64,000 nucleotides of DNA, taken from the NCBI RefSeq assembly GCF_003606365.2, contig NZ_CP031933.2, positions 1,054,001 to 1,118,000 on the forward strand, given 5' to 3'. Made by a program: the position numbers and the translations under genes. Below the pieces are notes generated by a model. The model was not told where the DNA came from and did no database searches. It saw only the letters and a program-made list of their open reading frames with translations. Numbering within the stretch: position 1 is the stretch's first letter; every line of letters begins with the position of its first letter. Of the stretch, positions 35,478 through 44,135 are shown piece after piece. This DNA is from Companilactobacillus zhachilii. Its GTDB lineage: Bacteria > Bacillota > Bacilli > Lactobacillales > Lactobacillaceae.

Positions 35478-36464
35478 ATGGAAGAAGAAACAGCACATCG
35501 GCAGGCAGAACAAAAGATTTGGAAAAAAATGCAACAAGAGGAATTGCAACGATTGAGTAGTGCCCAACATCATCTGTGGTTTAATGTTGGTGCATATTTA
35601 TTGATTTCTATTATTGAATATTATTTGGCAATTATTGGTCACTCGCAAACATTAAGAGCTGATGCTTTGAATAATCTGGCTGGAATTATCTCGGCTGTTT
35701 TACTTTTAATAGGGATATTTATTGCACGAGATACTGGTGATGACGATATTATGGGGCGACCTTTACCAGAAGATCCCACTAAAAGCGGTCAAAAGCTCCA
35801 ATTAGCTAGATTTCACTATGAGACAGTTTTTACGCTAATAACCGGTATTATTATGATTGCAATTGCAGGAAATGTTATGTACACCGGTTTAATGAGCTTA
35901 ATGGGGAAGACAAAGATGGATGTTCCTCAGCCAATCACGTTAATTGGTGCCGGTATTGCTACGGTCATTATGCTAGTAGTTTGGTGGTTTAATAAAGCTG
36001 GTGGTAGAAAGCTACAAAATGCTGCATTAACGGCTGCTGCTCAAGATAGTTTAAGTGATGCTATGACCAGTTTAGGTACCTTTATCGCTATTGGTGGAGC
36101 TTTACTATTTAAAATTGTTTGGCTTGATGGAGTTGCCAGTATTGCAGTTGGTATTTTTATTTTAACAGCAGGTATTAAGATTTTCCGTGAAAGTAGTTTG
36201 AATTTGGCTGATTATTTTGATCCAAAAATTGAGGAACAATTTAAAAGAGCTATTGAAAAATATACTGAAGTTAAGCAGGTGATTGACCTTAACGCTAGTT
36301 ATAATGGCAATATGGTCACTTTGGACGTAATTATTGCTGTTGACCCGACAATGCAGGTTAAAGATAGTTATCGTCTGGGTGAGCAAATTGAGGCACAGAT
36401 GCGTCGACAATTTGGTGTGGTGGATACGGATGTTATGGCTGTGCCATTTGTGAAAAAAGAGTAA
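35478..36464 (+). CDS. Cation diffusion facilitator transporter
   Basis: This predicted metal/proton antiporter has a cytoplasmic charged N-terminus, about six membrane helices and a C-terminal metal-binding domain of ferredoxin-like fold (FDPKIEEQFKRAIEKYTEVKQV). The membrane site is built from RADALNN and AQDSLSDAMTS, that is D-N and D-D rather than the H-D set of zinc exporters, which hints at manganese or iron. AAAGAGG at 35462-35468 suits ATG 35478. 328 residues. It is monocistronic. Confidence 0.88.
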   Translation: MEEETAHRQAEQKIWKKMQQEELQRLSSAQHHLWFNVGAYLLISIIEYYLAIIGHSQTLRADALNNLAGIISAVLLLIGIFIARDTGDDDIMGRPLPEDPTKSGQKLQLARFHYETVFTLITGIIMIAIAGNVMYTGLMSLMGKTKMDVPQPITLIGAGIATVIMLVVWWFNKAGGRKLQNAALTAAAQDSLSDAMTSLGTFIAIGGALLFKIVWLDGVASIAVGIFILTAGIKIFRESSLNLADYFDPKIEEQFKRAIEKYTEVKQVIDLNASYNGNMVTLDVIIAVDPTMQVKDSYRLGEQIEAQMRRQFGVVDTDVMAVPFVKKE

Positions 36465-36508
36465 AAAAATACCGCTAAATATTGAACTAATCAACATTAA
36501 GCGGTAAA
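36464..36508 (-). terminator. Terminator of tRNA-Arg copy 1
   Basis: Read on the minus strand, an almost continuous 16-bp stem with basal pairs TACCGCT / AGCGGTA is followed by a T run. It lies about 18 bases past the tRNA 3' end. Its loop region resembles that of the copy 2 terminator although the basal stem differs. Confidence 0.8.
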
Positions 36509-36525
36509 AAAAAGGTATAAAAAAA

Positions 36526-36599
36526 TGTCACAGGTGAGATTCGAACTCACGACCTACGGTTTAGAAGACCGTTGCTCTATCCAACTGAGCCACTGTGAC
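36526..36599 (-). tRNA. tRNA-Arg (anticodon UCU), copy 1
   Basis: A complete 74-base cloverleaf: acceptor GTCACAG / CTGTGAC, D stem GCTC / GAGC, anticodon stem ACGGT / ACCGT with loop CTTCTAA (anticodon TCT), T arm GTGAG-TTCGAAT-CTCAC, discriminator A. CCA is not encoded. It reads AGA/AGG codons. An identical gene lies about 1 kb downstream. Confidence 0.97.
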
Positions 36600-36611
36600 A
36601 TCACTCGTACT

Positions 36612-36640
36612 ATTATAGATAAAAGTTATGAAAGTTGCAA
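36612..36640 (-). promoter_or_regulatory. Promoter of tRNA-Arg copy 1
   Basis: On the minus strand TTGCAA (36635-36640) and TATAAT (36612-36617) have a 17-base spacer, 12 bases upstream of the mature tRNA 5' end. Confidence 0.75.
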
Positions 36641-36696
36641 CGCCTAATTCAAAAAATATTTCATTATTTTTTAGATTATTATTGAGGAGAGAATTG

Positions 36697-37374
36697 ATGA
36701 AAAAAATTCTAGTAGTTCTTACTAATAAAACCCAATATGGTTACTATCCTGAGGCAACAGGTCTCTGGCTAGGAGAGGCAACCGAATTTGTTGAAGTTGT
36801 CCAAAAAGCTGGATTTGATGTCGATTATGTCAGTCCTAAAGGTGGCTTTGTACCAATTGATCCGCGAAGCTTCAAGTACGCTACACCAAACGATATGCAA
36901 ATGTATCAAGATTTAAATTTTCAAAATCGTGCTTTATCTAATTCCTTGAGTCCAAAAGATATTGATTCAAGAAATTATACAGCCATTTATTATACAGGTG
37001 GTCATGGAGTTATGTGGGACTTTCCATATAACGAAGATTTGCAAAAAATCAGTTTACAAATTTACCAAAATGATGGCTTTATCACGTCAGTTTGTCATGG
37101 TATTTCAGGTTTACTTTATATTAAAGATGAGCAAGGTGAGTATCTCGTTAAACACAAGCATATTACAGGTTTTACGAATGCTGAAGAACAATTGAGTGGA
37201 AAAAAGAAATATGTGCCGTTTTTGAATGAAGAGGTTGCTAAGTTGCATGGGGCAATTTTTTCTAAGAAACGTCCTTATGCCGAGTACGCTTTAGCTGATG
37301 GTCAGTTTATTACGGGACAAAATCCATTTTCTCCGGCAGCTGTAGCAAAATTGTTGATTGAAAAAATGCAATAA
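36697..37374 (+). CDS. DJ-1/PfpI-family protein (Hsp31-like)
   Basis: The 225-residue protein is of the type 1 glutamine amidotransferase-like class that includes Hsp31 chaperone/glyoxalases. The nucleophile elbow is TSVCHGISG, preceded by YYTGGHGVMWDFP; an N-terminal glutamate region (WLGEATEFVEVVQKAGF) is also present. GAGGAGAG at 36684-36691 selects ATG 36697 over an in-frame start at 36628. It is likely a stress or methylglyoxal-related enzyme. It lies between two identical tRNA-Arg genes on the other strand. Confidence 0.88.
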   Translation: MKKILVVLTNKTQYGYYPEATGLWLGEATEFVEVVQKAGFDVDYVSPKGGFVPIDPRSFKYATPNDMQMYQDLNFQNRALSNSLSPKDIDSRNYTAIYYTGGHGVMWDFPYNEDLQKISLQIYQNDGFITSVCHGISGLLYIKDEQGEYLVKHKHITGFTNAEEQLSGKKKYVPFLNEEVAKLHGAIFSKKRPYAEYALADGQFITGQNPFSPAAVAKLLIEKMQ

Positions 37375-37375
37375 A

Positions 37376-37407
37376 AGGGTCGTTAGATTTAATCTAGCGA
37401 CTTTTTT
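37376..37407 (+). terminator. Terminator of the DJ-1/PfpI gene
   Basis: The stem GTCGTTAGA / TCTAGCGAC with a 5-base loop is followed by a T run, just after the stop codon. Confidence 0.85.
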
Positions 37408-37480
37408 GTGGATACAAGTATATTTTTGGGCACATTGTGGGCATAAGTTTTAAAAATTAGAGATATTCAGTTATCAGAGT

Positions 37481-37528
37481 AAAAAAATAATCCATAAACA
37501 TTGAATTAACAACATCCATGGATTATTT
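37481..37528 (-). terminator. Terminator of tRNA-Arg copy 2
   Basis: On the minus strand the stem AAATAATCCAT / ATGGATTATTT is followed by a T run. It keeps the loop motif of the copy 1 terminator but has an entirely different basal stem. Confidence 0.75.
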
Positions 37529-37549
37529 ATAAGTTAACAAAAAATATTA

Positions 37550-37623
37550 TGTCACAGGTGAGATTCGAACTCACGACCTACGGTTTAGAAGACCGTTGCT
37601 CTATCCAACTGAGCCACTGTGAC
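37550..37623 (-). tRNA. tRNA-Arg (anticodon UCU), copy 2
   Basis: Its 74 bases are identical to copy 1 at 36526-36599, including the flanking ACATCACTCGTA on the promoter side. It is a separate transcription unit with its own promoter and terminator. Confidence 0.97.
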
Positions 37624-37635
37624 ATCACTCGTATT

Positions 37636-37665
37636 ATTATAGTTAAAGATATCAGTTACTGTCAA
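37636..37665 (-). promoter_or_regulatory. Promoter of tRNA-Arg copy 2
   Basis: On the minus strand consensus TTGACA (37660-37665) and TATAAT (37636-37641) have an 18-base spacer. This promoter is stronger by sequence than that of copy 1. Confidence 0.8.
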
Positions 37666-37730
37666 TGTAAAATTTGATAATAATTAAAAAATATCTTAAT
37701 TTATAAGAAAAATGAGAAAAAAGGGCAAAT

Positions 37731-37758
37731 AAAAAGGTTCACTTCCCAAAAGTGAACC
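37731..37758 (-). terminator. Terminator of the 40-residue gene
   Basis: On the minus strand a perfect stem GGTTCACTT / AAGTGAACC with a 5-base loop is followed by TTTTT. It lies 31 bases past the stop of the small gene at 37789-37911. Confidence 0.88.
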
Positions 37759-37788
37759 ATCCCAAAATAGTAATTTACTGAATGAACC

Positions 37789-37911
37789 TTATTTGCTGAA
37801 GGTATTGGCTCTGTTCTCGCCCTCGAGTTCGGCCAAAACTTCTCTGTCTTGAGTAGAAGTTCTAGTTCTTTCGGCTTTTAATAATGATTTGATTAAATTT
37901 ACAATTTTCAT
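37789..37911 (-). CDS. 40-residue protein of unknown function
   Basis: The gene has a consensus-like promoter (-35 at 38032-38037, -10 at 38008-38013), a ribosome site GATGAGG, an ATG at 37911 and a strong terminator, so it should be expressed. The product has an amphipathic or hydrophobic start (MKIVNLIKSLLKAE) and a polar, charged remainder (RTRTSTQDREVLAELEGE, ending NTFSK). The leader of about 90 bases is long for such a small gene. No family is recognised. Confidence 0.65.
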   Translation of the reverse strand: MKIVNLIKSLLKAERTRTSTQDREVLAELEGENRANTFSK

Positions 37912-38007
37912 AATCCTCATCTCCGAAATCACTTCAGCTTTTAATGTCATCAGAATCTGGACAGAATGCTTATAAAATAGGTTTTTAACCCTCTCATCTA
38001 TATATAA

Positions 38008-38037
38008 ATTATATCAGAAATATTACATTTGATACAA
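38008..38037 (-). promoter_or_regulatory. Promoter of the 40-residue gene
   Basis: On the minus strand TTGTAT (38032-38037) and TATAAT (38008-38013) have an 18-base spacer. Confidence 0.65.
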
Positions 38038-38110
38038 AATATGTTCTTTTTCAGTAAAAAAATATTTATTTTTCCAAATGTAAAGGTATACATTTTTTAA
38101 AAATGACTAT

Positions 38111-38296
38111 TTAGGGTTGAACCAATTCTTTACGACGATTTTCAATGATGTCTTGTAATTCTTCTAAGTCATCTAATGTCGATTTTTTTCTAATAAAACT
38201 TCTTGCTGAAGAGCGCATTGCAATATAATTTGCTCTTTCGCGATGGTTTTTGTGCCATTTTTCGTTGGCGCGTTTTTGTGCATCTGTTAAGACCAT
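38111..38296 (-). CDS. 61-residue basic helical protein
   Basis: The product (VLTDAQKRANEKWHKNHRER... to DDLEELQDIIENRRKEL) is highly charged and predicted helical, a pattern seen in small uncharacterised lactobacillar and phage-related proteins; a nucleic-acid-binding role is possible but unproven. AAGGGAGAG on the minus strand places the start at ATG 38296. Its transcript probably starts upstream near 38330 and runs towards the 40-residue gene. Confidence 0.65.
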   Translation of the reverse strand: MVLTDAQKRANEKWHKNHRERANYIAMRSSARSFIRKKSTLDDLEELQDIIENRRKELVQP

Positions 38297-38484
38297 TTAT
38301 TTCTCTCCCTTAAAAACATATCTTTGAAATTATATACAATGTTATTTTGCTAGACAAGGAAAATTGTGAATAAATTTCAATAAGTCTGTTGAAAAAATGG
38401 TTACATGAAATTCTTGTACATTAATATTATTAGTTTAGAATATTAACTAAATTGATATTTTGTTCATTGGGGGTTTATTTTTAA

Positions 38485-39884
38485 ATGAAGAAGATAATGA
38501 AAACAACCACAGGTACTTATCATGGTGTGATGGATCATAACCATGTTGATTTTTTAGGCGTTCCATTTGGTTATGGCCGACGCTTTAAACGTGCGGAAGA
38601 ATTTTCAATGGCAAAATTTGGACCGGGCGAATTTAATAAATTACATTATGCTGTTCATAATGGTGTTCAACCGATGCAAGATGAGGCTTTGAATCAAAAT
38701 AATAAAATTCCATTTGGTGAAAACTGTTTGAACTTGGATATTTGTACCCCCGATGTAGATGGTAAGTTTCCTATCGTCATTGAATTTTATGGTGGAGGAT
38801 TTTTACATGGAGGGAACTACAATAAACAGATGTCATGGTTGGACCATCAATCTGTTGTTCATGTTGTTCCTAACTATCGGCTGGGACTATTCGGCTGGGG
38901 TATAGTTGAAGGTGGCGACAGCAATGTTGGCTTAACTGATCAACTAATGGCTATTCAGTGGGTTTTAGACAATGCAAGTAGTTTTGGTGGAGATGTTCAT
39001 AATATTACGTTAGCTGGCTTATCAGCGGGCGCTAAGTCTATTGCAGCATTAATGTCGTCCAATTCGACAATTCTTGACCGAGTTCAAAAAATTATGCTAT
39101 TTTCAGGTGGAGTTCAAACGATTCGTGACTGGGACACGGCTAAAAAGGTTTCAGAACGGATTTGCCAAGATAATAGTATTAAGTCAACAAAGGATCTATT
39201 TAATTTAACTGATGATGGTTTGCAATTAATTCAACAAAGAGCAATCGGTCAGCATATTGCAACTAACTGGTTTGGCCCAGTTATCGATAATGATTTGATT
39301 TCGGCTGATTGGTCTAGTAAATTGATTGAACGATTGAATAGAACCCATTTTAAGACCATTATTTCTGCCGCCAGCAATGAACTGGAAAGTTATCATTCAA
39401 TGGGGATGGACCATTTGGAAAATGAAGTTTTGTTTGACCTCTTTGGGGAAATGGCGCTATCTTTAAAAAAGAGCTGTTAGCTGAGAAATATTCTAAAAAT
39501 GATTTCGTTAAAATGTTGGGAACGGCTATGTATCGATTGCCTGCTAGAAGGTTAGCTGGTTTGTTGGCAAAAGCCCAAGATGCGGAAGTTTATTGCAATT
39601 CGGCGGAGGTCTTTTCGGGACGACATGGTGGGATTATTCGTTATTTGAATATGCCAACAGATGAACTTAATATTGATTATCGGAAAAATCGTCAATATTT
39701 ACTAAATTTGTTACTTGATTTTATTGAAACTGGCAAACCATATGAAGAAGAAATCAAATATGAGTGGCCTGTTTTCGACGATGATCAGCTAGTGATGGAG
39801 CTTGATTCAGATGACTTGAAGAGTCGTTCAATAATTAGTCAGCGATTTTCGGAAGATTTACCATGGCAATCATATAAGCTTTAA
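38485..39884 (+). pseudogene. Type-B carboxylesterase split by a frameshift
   Basis: The alpha/beta-hydrolase of the COesterase family (PF00135) has the oxyanion motif EFYGGGFLHGG and the nucleophile GLSAGAKS in the first frame (to 39480). The C-terminal quarter (KELLAEKYSKNDFVKM to DLPWQSYKL) continues in another frame to 39884. The switch falls at the six A near 39463-39469, where one more A would join the frames into one protein of about 465 residues, the normal size. It may be a real pseudogene or a base-calling error. The ribosome site (GGGGG at 38469-38473) is mediocre. Confidence 0.85.
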
Positions 39885-40090
39885 TGAACTGTATTTTAGA
39901 AGAAACTGACAAACCAATAAAACAAATTTATAGAAGTTTTTATATAAAAAAATATATGCCGATATATTAGTATTTTTGGCATGAAAGTAAAAATATATCT
40001 TGCAAAGGAAATAATTTAAATTTACAATAGCCTCGGAGTGCTTAAAGTTTAAGTATTATTTATAATGCTTGGAATTTTAGAGGTGGAGAT

Positions 40091-40339
40091 TTGAAAAGAA
40101 AGTTTTCGTTTATTATTACAATTGCTTTCATCGTGCTAGATGTTTTTGTAGCGTTTTTGACACAACAAGCAATTATTAGTAATTTAATGGGGATTTTAAT
40201 TGGTGTTAGTTTAGTAATCGCACTAATACTAATCACAAGAGTCTTCGATAAGTGGAATTTAAAGCGTGGTAAGCTTGTTGTTGCTGCGGTTTTCTTTTTT
40301 CTAGTTCTAGGACGATTGTTTATGACTACGTTAGCGTAG
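40091..40339 (+). CDS. Small membrane protein of unknown function
   Basis: The 82-residue protein has three predicted membrane helices (about 5-24, 28-49 and 62-80) joined by short basic loops (RVFDKWNLKRGK). The start is TTG 40091 with GAGG about 8 bases upstream. No family is recognised. It is monocistronic, with a terminator after it and the locus 7 repeat beyond. Confidence 0.7.
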   Translation: MKRKFSFIITIAFIVLDVFVAFLTQQAIISNLMGILIGVSLVIALILITRVFDKWNLKRGKLVVAAVFFFLVLGRLFMTTLA

Positions 40340-40358
40340 TGAAAATTTGGATATTATC

Positions 40359-40397
40359 AAAGGATTGTGTGAGAATTAGTAAACACAGTCCTTTTTT
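40359..40397 (+). terminator. Terminator of the small membrane protein gene
   Basis: The stem AAAGGATTGTGT / ACACAGTCCTTT with a loop of about 12 bases is followed by a T run. Confidence 0.82.
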
Positions 40398-40411
40398 AGT
40401 GTTTTCAAATG

Positions 40412-40592
40412 TCCCACCTCCAGGAGCAAAGAATTTAGGTCGCTGTGGGGACCGATTGGAGCCAGGGAGCGGTCTCCAATCTCGATTTTGAACTTCGCAA
40501 AATACGCGAATTTCAAAACTCGTCCCGTGGTGTAAGCACTGAAGTGCTTACGCCACCTTCACAGCGATCTAAATTTTTGCTCATTCCGGTTA
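40412..40592 (+). repeat. Structured repeat unit, locus 7 (long P2 loop)
   Basis: The ends have decayed: CCCACCTCCAGG instead of GCCGCCTCCAGG, and CCGGTTA instead of CCGGCTA. P1 pairs gagcaaagaatttaggtcgctgtg with cacagcgatctaaatttttgctc with mismatches. P2 is GATTGGAG / CTCCAATC with the enlarged loop CCAGGGAGCGGT. P4 has loop CTGAAG. No right-end remnant was found downstream. This looks like an older copy. Confidence 0.82.
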
Positions 40593-40778
40593 ATTTATTA
40601 TTAGTTTTGCAAGTGTTGTGGTTGAATTCTTAATTTTAAAATAGATTGAATAACCACTGGCTTTTATATTATTTTGTTTTTTTAGAGTATTTGCTTTTCG
40701 CAGATTGAAATTCAGTTTAATATCTTCATTGATAAGTTTTTTCGCAAAATTAGAACAATTAAACTAAAGGAGTTACCC

Positions 40779-42344
40779 ATGTCGAATCGTTCATGGAAAA
40801 GAATTATTTTAGGTGTTATTTTTTTACTTTTAAGCATTTTTTATACGGCAATTTTTTATCGTCAAGCCAATTTTGGTAATACGATGGTCTTTAACATTGC
40901 CCATCTAAAAGGTTTAGACAATATTTTGACTTCACCTATCAATTTTAATTATTGGAATCATTCTGGTAGTCAGATCAATCTTTTTAGTCCTTGGTTGACG
41001 TTGTTACCTGGTTGGTTACTGGTTAAATTGAATGTTTTTTGGGGCTTCGGGGTGTATTTAACTGCTATTACGTTCTTAACTTTTGTGAGTGCCTATTTTT
41101 ATATGAATAAATTTTCGCACGATACTTTTGAAGCTGTATTATTTTCTCTTATTTATACGTTTTCATTTAACCGGTTCAATTTAGTTTTTCATGAACAAAG
41201 GTTGGAGAATTATATAGCGTTGATTTTTTTGCCGATGATTTATTACGGAGCATATTTATTTTTCAAAAATAAAACTTGGCAGACGCTGACTTGGGGATTG
41301 GTGCTAACTGTTTGGACGTCACCTTACTTAGCAATCAGTGTTGGATTAACACTGTTACCGATATATTTTTTGATGATTTTTTCAAAACGCTCACATCATT
41401 GGCGTTATTGGGGAAGGTTAGGATTGAATTCGTTAATAGTCTTGGCTTTCTCGGTATTAGCAACGCTAGGTTTTATCGGTCCTTTGATTAATCAACAAGT
41501 TGGGCAAAATGTTCAGCAGTCACCGATACAAAATTTTGATTACATTAGTTGGTTTCAGGATTTTAACTTTTCTATGATGCAACTTTATTTATTAATGGGT
41601 ATTGGAGTTTTGTTATTACTATTGCTGTTGCTGATTTTTCTCAAAAGCCGCTTCAGTTATAAATTAATAATTTTAGAAATGATTCCTATCGCGGCTGTAG
41701 TACTAGTCAGATGGCAGTCAAAAGGGATAGATGTGAGTCGTCTGATAATGTCTTTACAAACGATTCTTGATTTATTTGGCATAATTATCGTCAGCCGCAT
41801 CATTATTTTGATTTTTCAGGAATTTCCAAGTGTTTTTAAATTGCTATTATTAACAGCAACAATTGCAGGGACTAGTTATTTCTTTTACACGCAGGCGATT
41901 CAGATTCAACCTAAGCAAACTTTTTCAGCTAGTCAAAAAGTTGATTACACCAAATTTGTTTTAGATTATCATGACCATGCCAGCAATGGTAAAAACGAAT
42001 TTTTGGCTAACGGCAAGAAGACAACGGTGTCGTCTTTCACTAGGAGTAGTGATTATTGGGTCCAATATTATAGCCCAGTTTCAACCACGCTGAATCTTCC
42101 GGTACAAAATTATGCTGGTTACAATGTTCAATTGAATAACGAACAGGTGGCCATAAAAAAATCTGCTCGTAAAACTTTGAGCATTGAGACTCATCCGGGG
42201 AAAAATATTATTGAAATTCATACTCGCTATGATTTGATTGGTATCGTTTCTTTATTATTGAATTTGTTAGGATTTATTTTTTTAAGTTATTTTTCACTAC
42301 ATAATCTTCGATGGAAAATGAAAAAAGTTCCTGAGAATAGTTGA
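40779..42344 (+). CDS. Polytopic membrane protein, GT-C/YfhO-like
   Basis: The 521-residue protein has an N-terminal helix, about ten further membrane helices (to residue 375), an extracytoplasmic domain (about 380-490, beta-rich) and a final helix with a basic tail. The layout, including helix 1 followed by a loop with INFNYWNHSGS, recalls GT-C glycosyltransferases and the YfhO group that decorates lipoteichoic acid. The family call is by architecture only. AAAGGAG precedes ATG 40779. Its stop overlaps the -35 of the rplU promoter. Confidence 0.65.
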   Translation: MSNRSWKRIILGVIFLLLSIFYTAIFYRQANFGNTMVFNIAHLKGLDNILTSPINFNYWNHSGSQINLFSPWLTLLPGWLLVKLNVFWGFGVYLTAITFLTFVSAYFYMNKFSHDTFEAVLFSLIYTFSFNRFNLVFHEQRLENYIALIFLPMIYYGAYLFFKNKTWQTLTWGLVLTVWTSPYLAISVGLTLLPIYFLMIFSKRSHHWRYWGRLGLNSLIVLAFSVLATLGFIGPLINQQVGQNVQQSPIQNFDYISWFQDFNFSMMQLYLLMGIGVLLLLLLLLIFLKSRFSYKLIILEMIPIAAVVLVRWQSKGIDVSRLIMSLQTILDLFGIIIVSRIIILIFQEFPSVFKLLLLTATIAGTSYFFYTQAIQIQPKQTFSASQKVDYTKFVLDYHDHASNGKNEFLANGKKTTVSSFTRSSDYWVQYYSPVSTTLNLPVQNYAGYNVQLNNEQVAIKKSARKTLSIETHPGKNIIEIHTRYDLIGIVSLLLNLLGFIFLSYFSLHNLRWKMKKVPENS

Positions 42345-42369
42345 AAAAGCAAGCAAAATTTGCTATATT
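42341..42369 (+). promoter_or_regulatory. Promoter of rplU-prp-rpmA
   Basis: TTGAAA at 42341-42346 (overlapping the upstream stop codon) and TATATT at 42364-42369 have a 17-base spacer. Confidence 0.7.
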
Positions 42370-42375
42370 TTATAA

Positions 42376-42460
42376 GTTGCAATCACTATTGCATCTACAA
42401 CCGCTCAAAATCGGGTTTAAGCTTAGTGCACCCGATTGGCGAGTCTTAGAAGGGAGTGTA
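42376..42460 (+). promoter_or_regulatory. L21-type ribosomal protein leader
   Basis: The 90-base leader before rplU holds the element CAATCACTATTGCATCTACAAC and paired segments (ACCGCTC..., AATCGGGT / ACCCGATT) like the L21 leader family found before rplU in Firmicutes. It is presumed to mediate feedback by L21 or another protein of the operon. Identification is by position and pattern, not alignment. Confidence 0.7.
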
Positions 42461-42465
42461 CGCTT

Positions 42466-42777
42466 ATGTACGCAATTATTAAAACTGGTGGTAAGCAATA
42501 TAAAGTTGAAGAAAACACTTCAATTTATGTTGAAAAGCTTGATGTCAAAGAAGGGGACGCAGTTACATTTGATGATGTAATCCTAGTTTCTGACGGAGAC
42601 GATATTAAGATTGGTAGCCCTGTAGTTGAAGGCGCTAGTGTTTCTGGTAAGGTTGAAAAACAAGGTAAGGAAAAGAAAGTTGTTACTTACAAGTACAAAC
42701 CTAAGAAGCATTCACATACAAAGACTGGTCACCGTCAACCATATACAAAGGTACTTATCGATAGTATCAAGGCTTAA
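42466..42777 (+). CDS. rplU: Large ribosomal subunit protein bL21
   Basis: The 103-residue protein ([16 protein letters not shown] to [15 protein letters not shown]) is bL21, a 50S component. GAAGGGAG selects ATG 42466 over an in-frame start at 42436 inside the leader. It is the first gene of rplU-prp-rpmA. Confidence 0.97.
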   Translation: MYAIIKTGGKQYKVEENTSIYVEKLDVKEGDAVTFDDVILVSDGDDIKIGSPVVEGASVSGKVEKQGKEKKVVTYKYKPKKHSHTKTGHRQPYTKVLIDSIKA

Positions 42778-42779
42778 TC

Positions 42780-43124
42780 ATGATTAAAGCTAGTTTTCAC
42801 CAGAATGCAGATCAGAAGATTGACTCCTTTTTAATTAAAGGGCATGCTGATTCAGGACCTTACGGTCAAGATTTAGTTTGTGCTGCTGTTTCAGCGGTAA
42901 CAATTGGAACAATCAATAATCTGGAAAAACTCACTGGGGCGACGCCTCAGGTGGTCATGGATGAAGTAAACGGTGGGCATCTCGGATGCCAATTTGACAA
43001 AGCGATATCACACGATACTGCCTTGTTATTGGATAACCTTTTTTGGATCCTCAAGGATATCGAAGGCAGTTATTCCAAAAACATTGAAGTTCAAGTACAA
43101 AAAAATAAGATAGATCTTGATTAG
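42780..43124 (+). CDS. prp: Ribosomal-processing cysteine protease Prp
   Basis: Prp removes the N-terminal extension of bL27, which is essential in Firmicutes with that extension. The 114-residue protein has the catalytic H22 and C34 in KGHADSGPYGQDLVCAAVSAV. It sits between rplU and rpmA, two bases after the rplU stop, as in Bacillus (ysxB). Its substrate is encoded by the next gene. Confidence 0.95.
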   Translation: MIKASFHQNADQKIDSFLIKGHADSGPYGQDLVCAAVSAVTIGTINNLEKLTGATPQVVMDEVNGGHLGCQFDKAISHDTALLLDNLFWILKDIEGSYSKNIEVQVQKNKIDLD

Positions 43125-43136
43125 GAGGTAAACTTC

Positions 43137-43409
43137 ATGCTTAAGATGAATTTACAATTTTTCTCTCACCATAAGGGTGGTGGATCAACAAGTAACGGCC
43201 GTAACTCTGCAGGTCGTAGACTAGGTGCTAAGCGTGCTGATGGCCAAGCTATCACAGCTGGTGCAATTATTTACAGACAACGTGGTACAAAGATTCACCC
43301 AGGTGAAAACGTTGGCCGTGGTGGCGACGATACATTGTTCGCACTTAAAGATGGCGTTGTTAAGTTCGAAAGACTTGGCAAAGACAAGAGAAAAGTTTCA
43401 GTATATTAA
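43137..43409 (+). CDS. rpmA: Large ribosomal subunit protein bL27 with cleavable leader
   Basis: The 90-residue protein begins [18 protein letters not shown]. The first nine residues match the Prp-cleaved extension (LQFF before S/A-HHKGG), so mature bL27 would start at S10; its N-terminus reaches the peptidyl-transferase centre. AGGAGG at 43123-43128 serves ATG 43137. It is the last gene of the operon. Confidence 0.97.
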   Translation: MLKMNLQFFSHHKGGGSTSNGRNSAGRRLGAKRADGQAITAGAIIYRQRGTKIHPGENVGRGGDDTLFALKDGVVKFERLGKDKRKVSVY

Positions 43410-43418
43410 TATATTGAC

Positions 43419-43450
43419 AAAAAAAGAGGACAATGTTCCTCTTTTTTTTA
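43419..43450 (+). terminator. Terminator of rplU-prp-rpmA
   Basis: The stem AAAAAGAGGA / TCCTCTTTTT with loop CAATGT-like bases is followed by a long T run. Confidence 0.88.
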
Positions 43451-43548
43451 TATAATAAGCTTGAGTTATTGCCATTAACACGTAAATATTGGTAAGATAA
43501 CATATAGTGTTTTATCGGCAAAATCTGTAAGAATCAAGGGAGAATAAA

Positions 43549-44112
43549 ATGGCTATTTCAGTAAATGATTTTAAAAATGGTTTAACAATTGAGGTTAAGG
43601 ACAGCATTTGGCGTGTTATCGAATTCCAACATGTTAAGCCAGGTAAGGGTAGTGCCTTTGTTCGTTCAAAGTTAAAGAACTTGAGAACTGGTGCTGTTCA
43701 AGAAATGACTTTTAGATCAACTGCTAAAGTTGAAAAAGCTAATATTGAAAACAAGAAGATGCAATATCTTTACGCTGACGGTACTAACCATGTGTTTATG
43801 GATACAACAACTTATGAACAATTAACTATTCCAGCTGAACAAATTCAAGAACAATTGAAGTACTTGAAGGAAAATATGGAAGTTAATATTATGATGTATA
43901 ATGGTGAAACACTTGGTGTTGATGTGCCTAATACAGTTGACCTTAAGGTTGTAGAAACTGAAGCTTCAATCAAAGGTGACACACAATCAGGTGGTTCAAA
44001 ACCAGCTACAATGGAAACAGGCTTAGTAGTGCAAGTTCCATTCTTCGTTAACGAAGGCGACATGTTAACTGTTAATACACAAGATGGTACTTACATTTCA
44101 CGTGCTAATTAA
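43549..44112 (+). CDS. efp: Elongation factor P
   Basis: EF-P relieves ribosome stalling at proline stretches. The 187-residue protein has domain I with the modifiable lysine K33 ([10 protein letters not shown]), domains II and III ([25 protein letters not shown]). GGGAG precedes ATG 43549. It heads the run efp-asp23-nusB, the usual firmicute arrangement. Confidence 0.97.
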   Translation: MAISVNDFKNGLTIEVKDSIWRVIEFQHVKPGKGSAFVRSKLKNLRTGAVQEMTFRSTAKVEKANIENKKMQYLYADGTNHVFMDTTTYEQLTIPAEQIQEQLKYLKENMEVNIMMYNGETLGVDVPNTVDLKVVETEASIKGDTQSGGSKPATMETGLVVQVPFFVNEGDMLTVNTQDGTYISRAN

Positions 44113-44135
44113 TAACTGATTATGGAGATAAGTTT

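Noticed and set aside
36526..37623. The two tRNA-Arg genes as attachment sites of an integrated element
   Set aside because: The interval holds one housekeeping-type gene, with no integrase or phage genes, so a simple duplication is more likely.
35086..38296. A prophage or genomic island between 35 and 40 kb
   Set aside because: There are several small unknown genes, but no integrase, transposase, phage structural gene or clear composition break.
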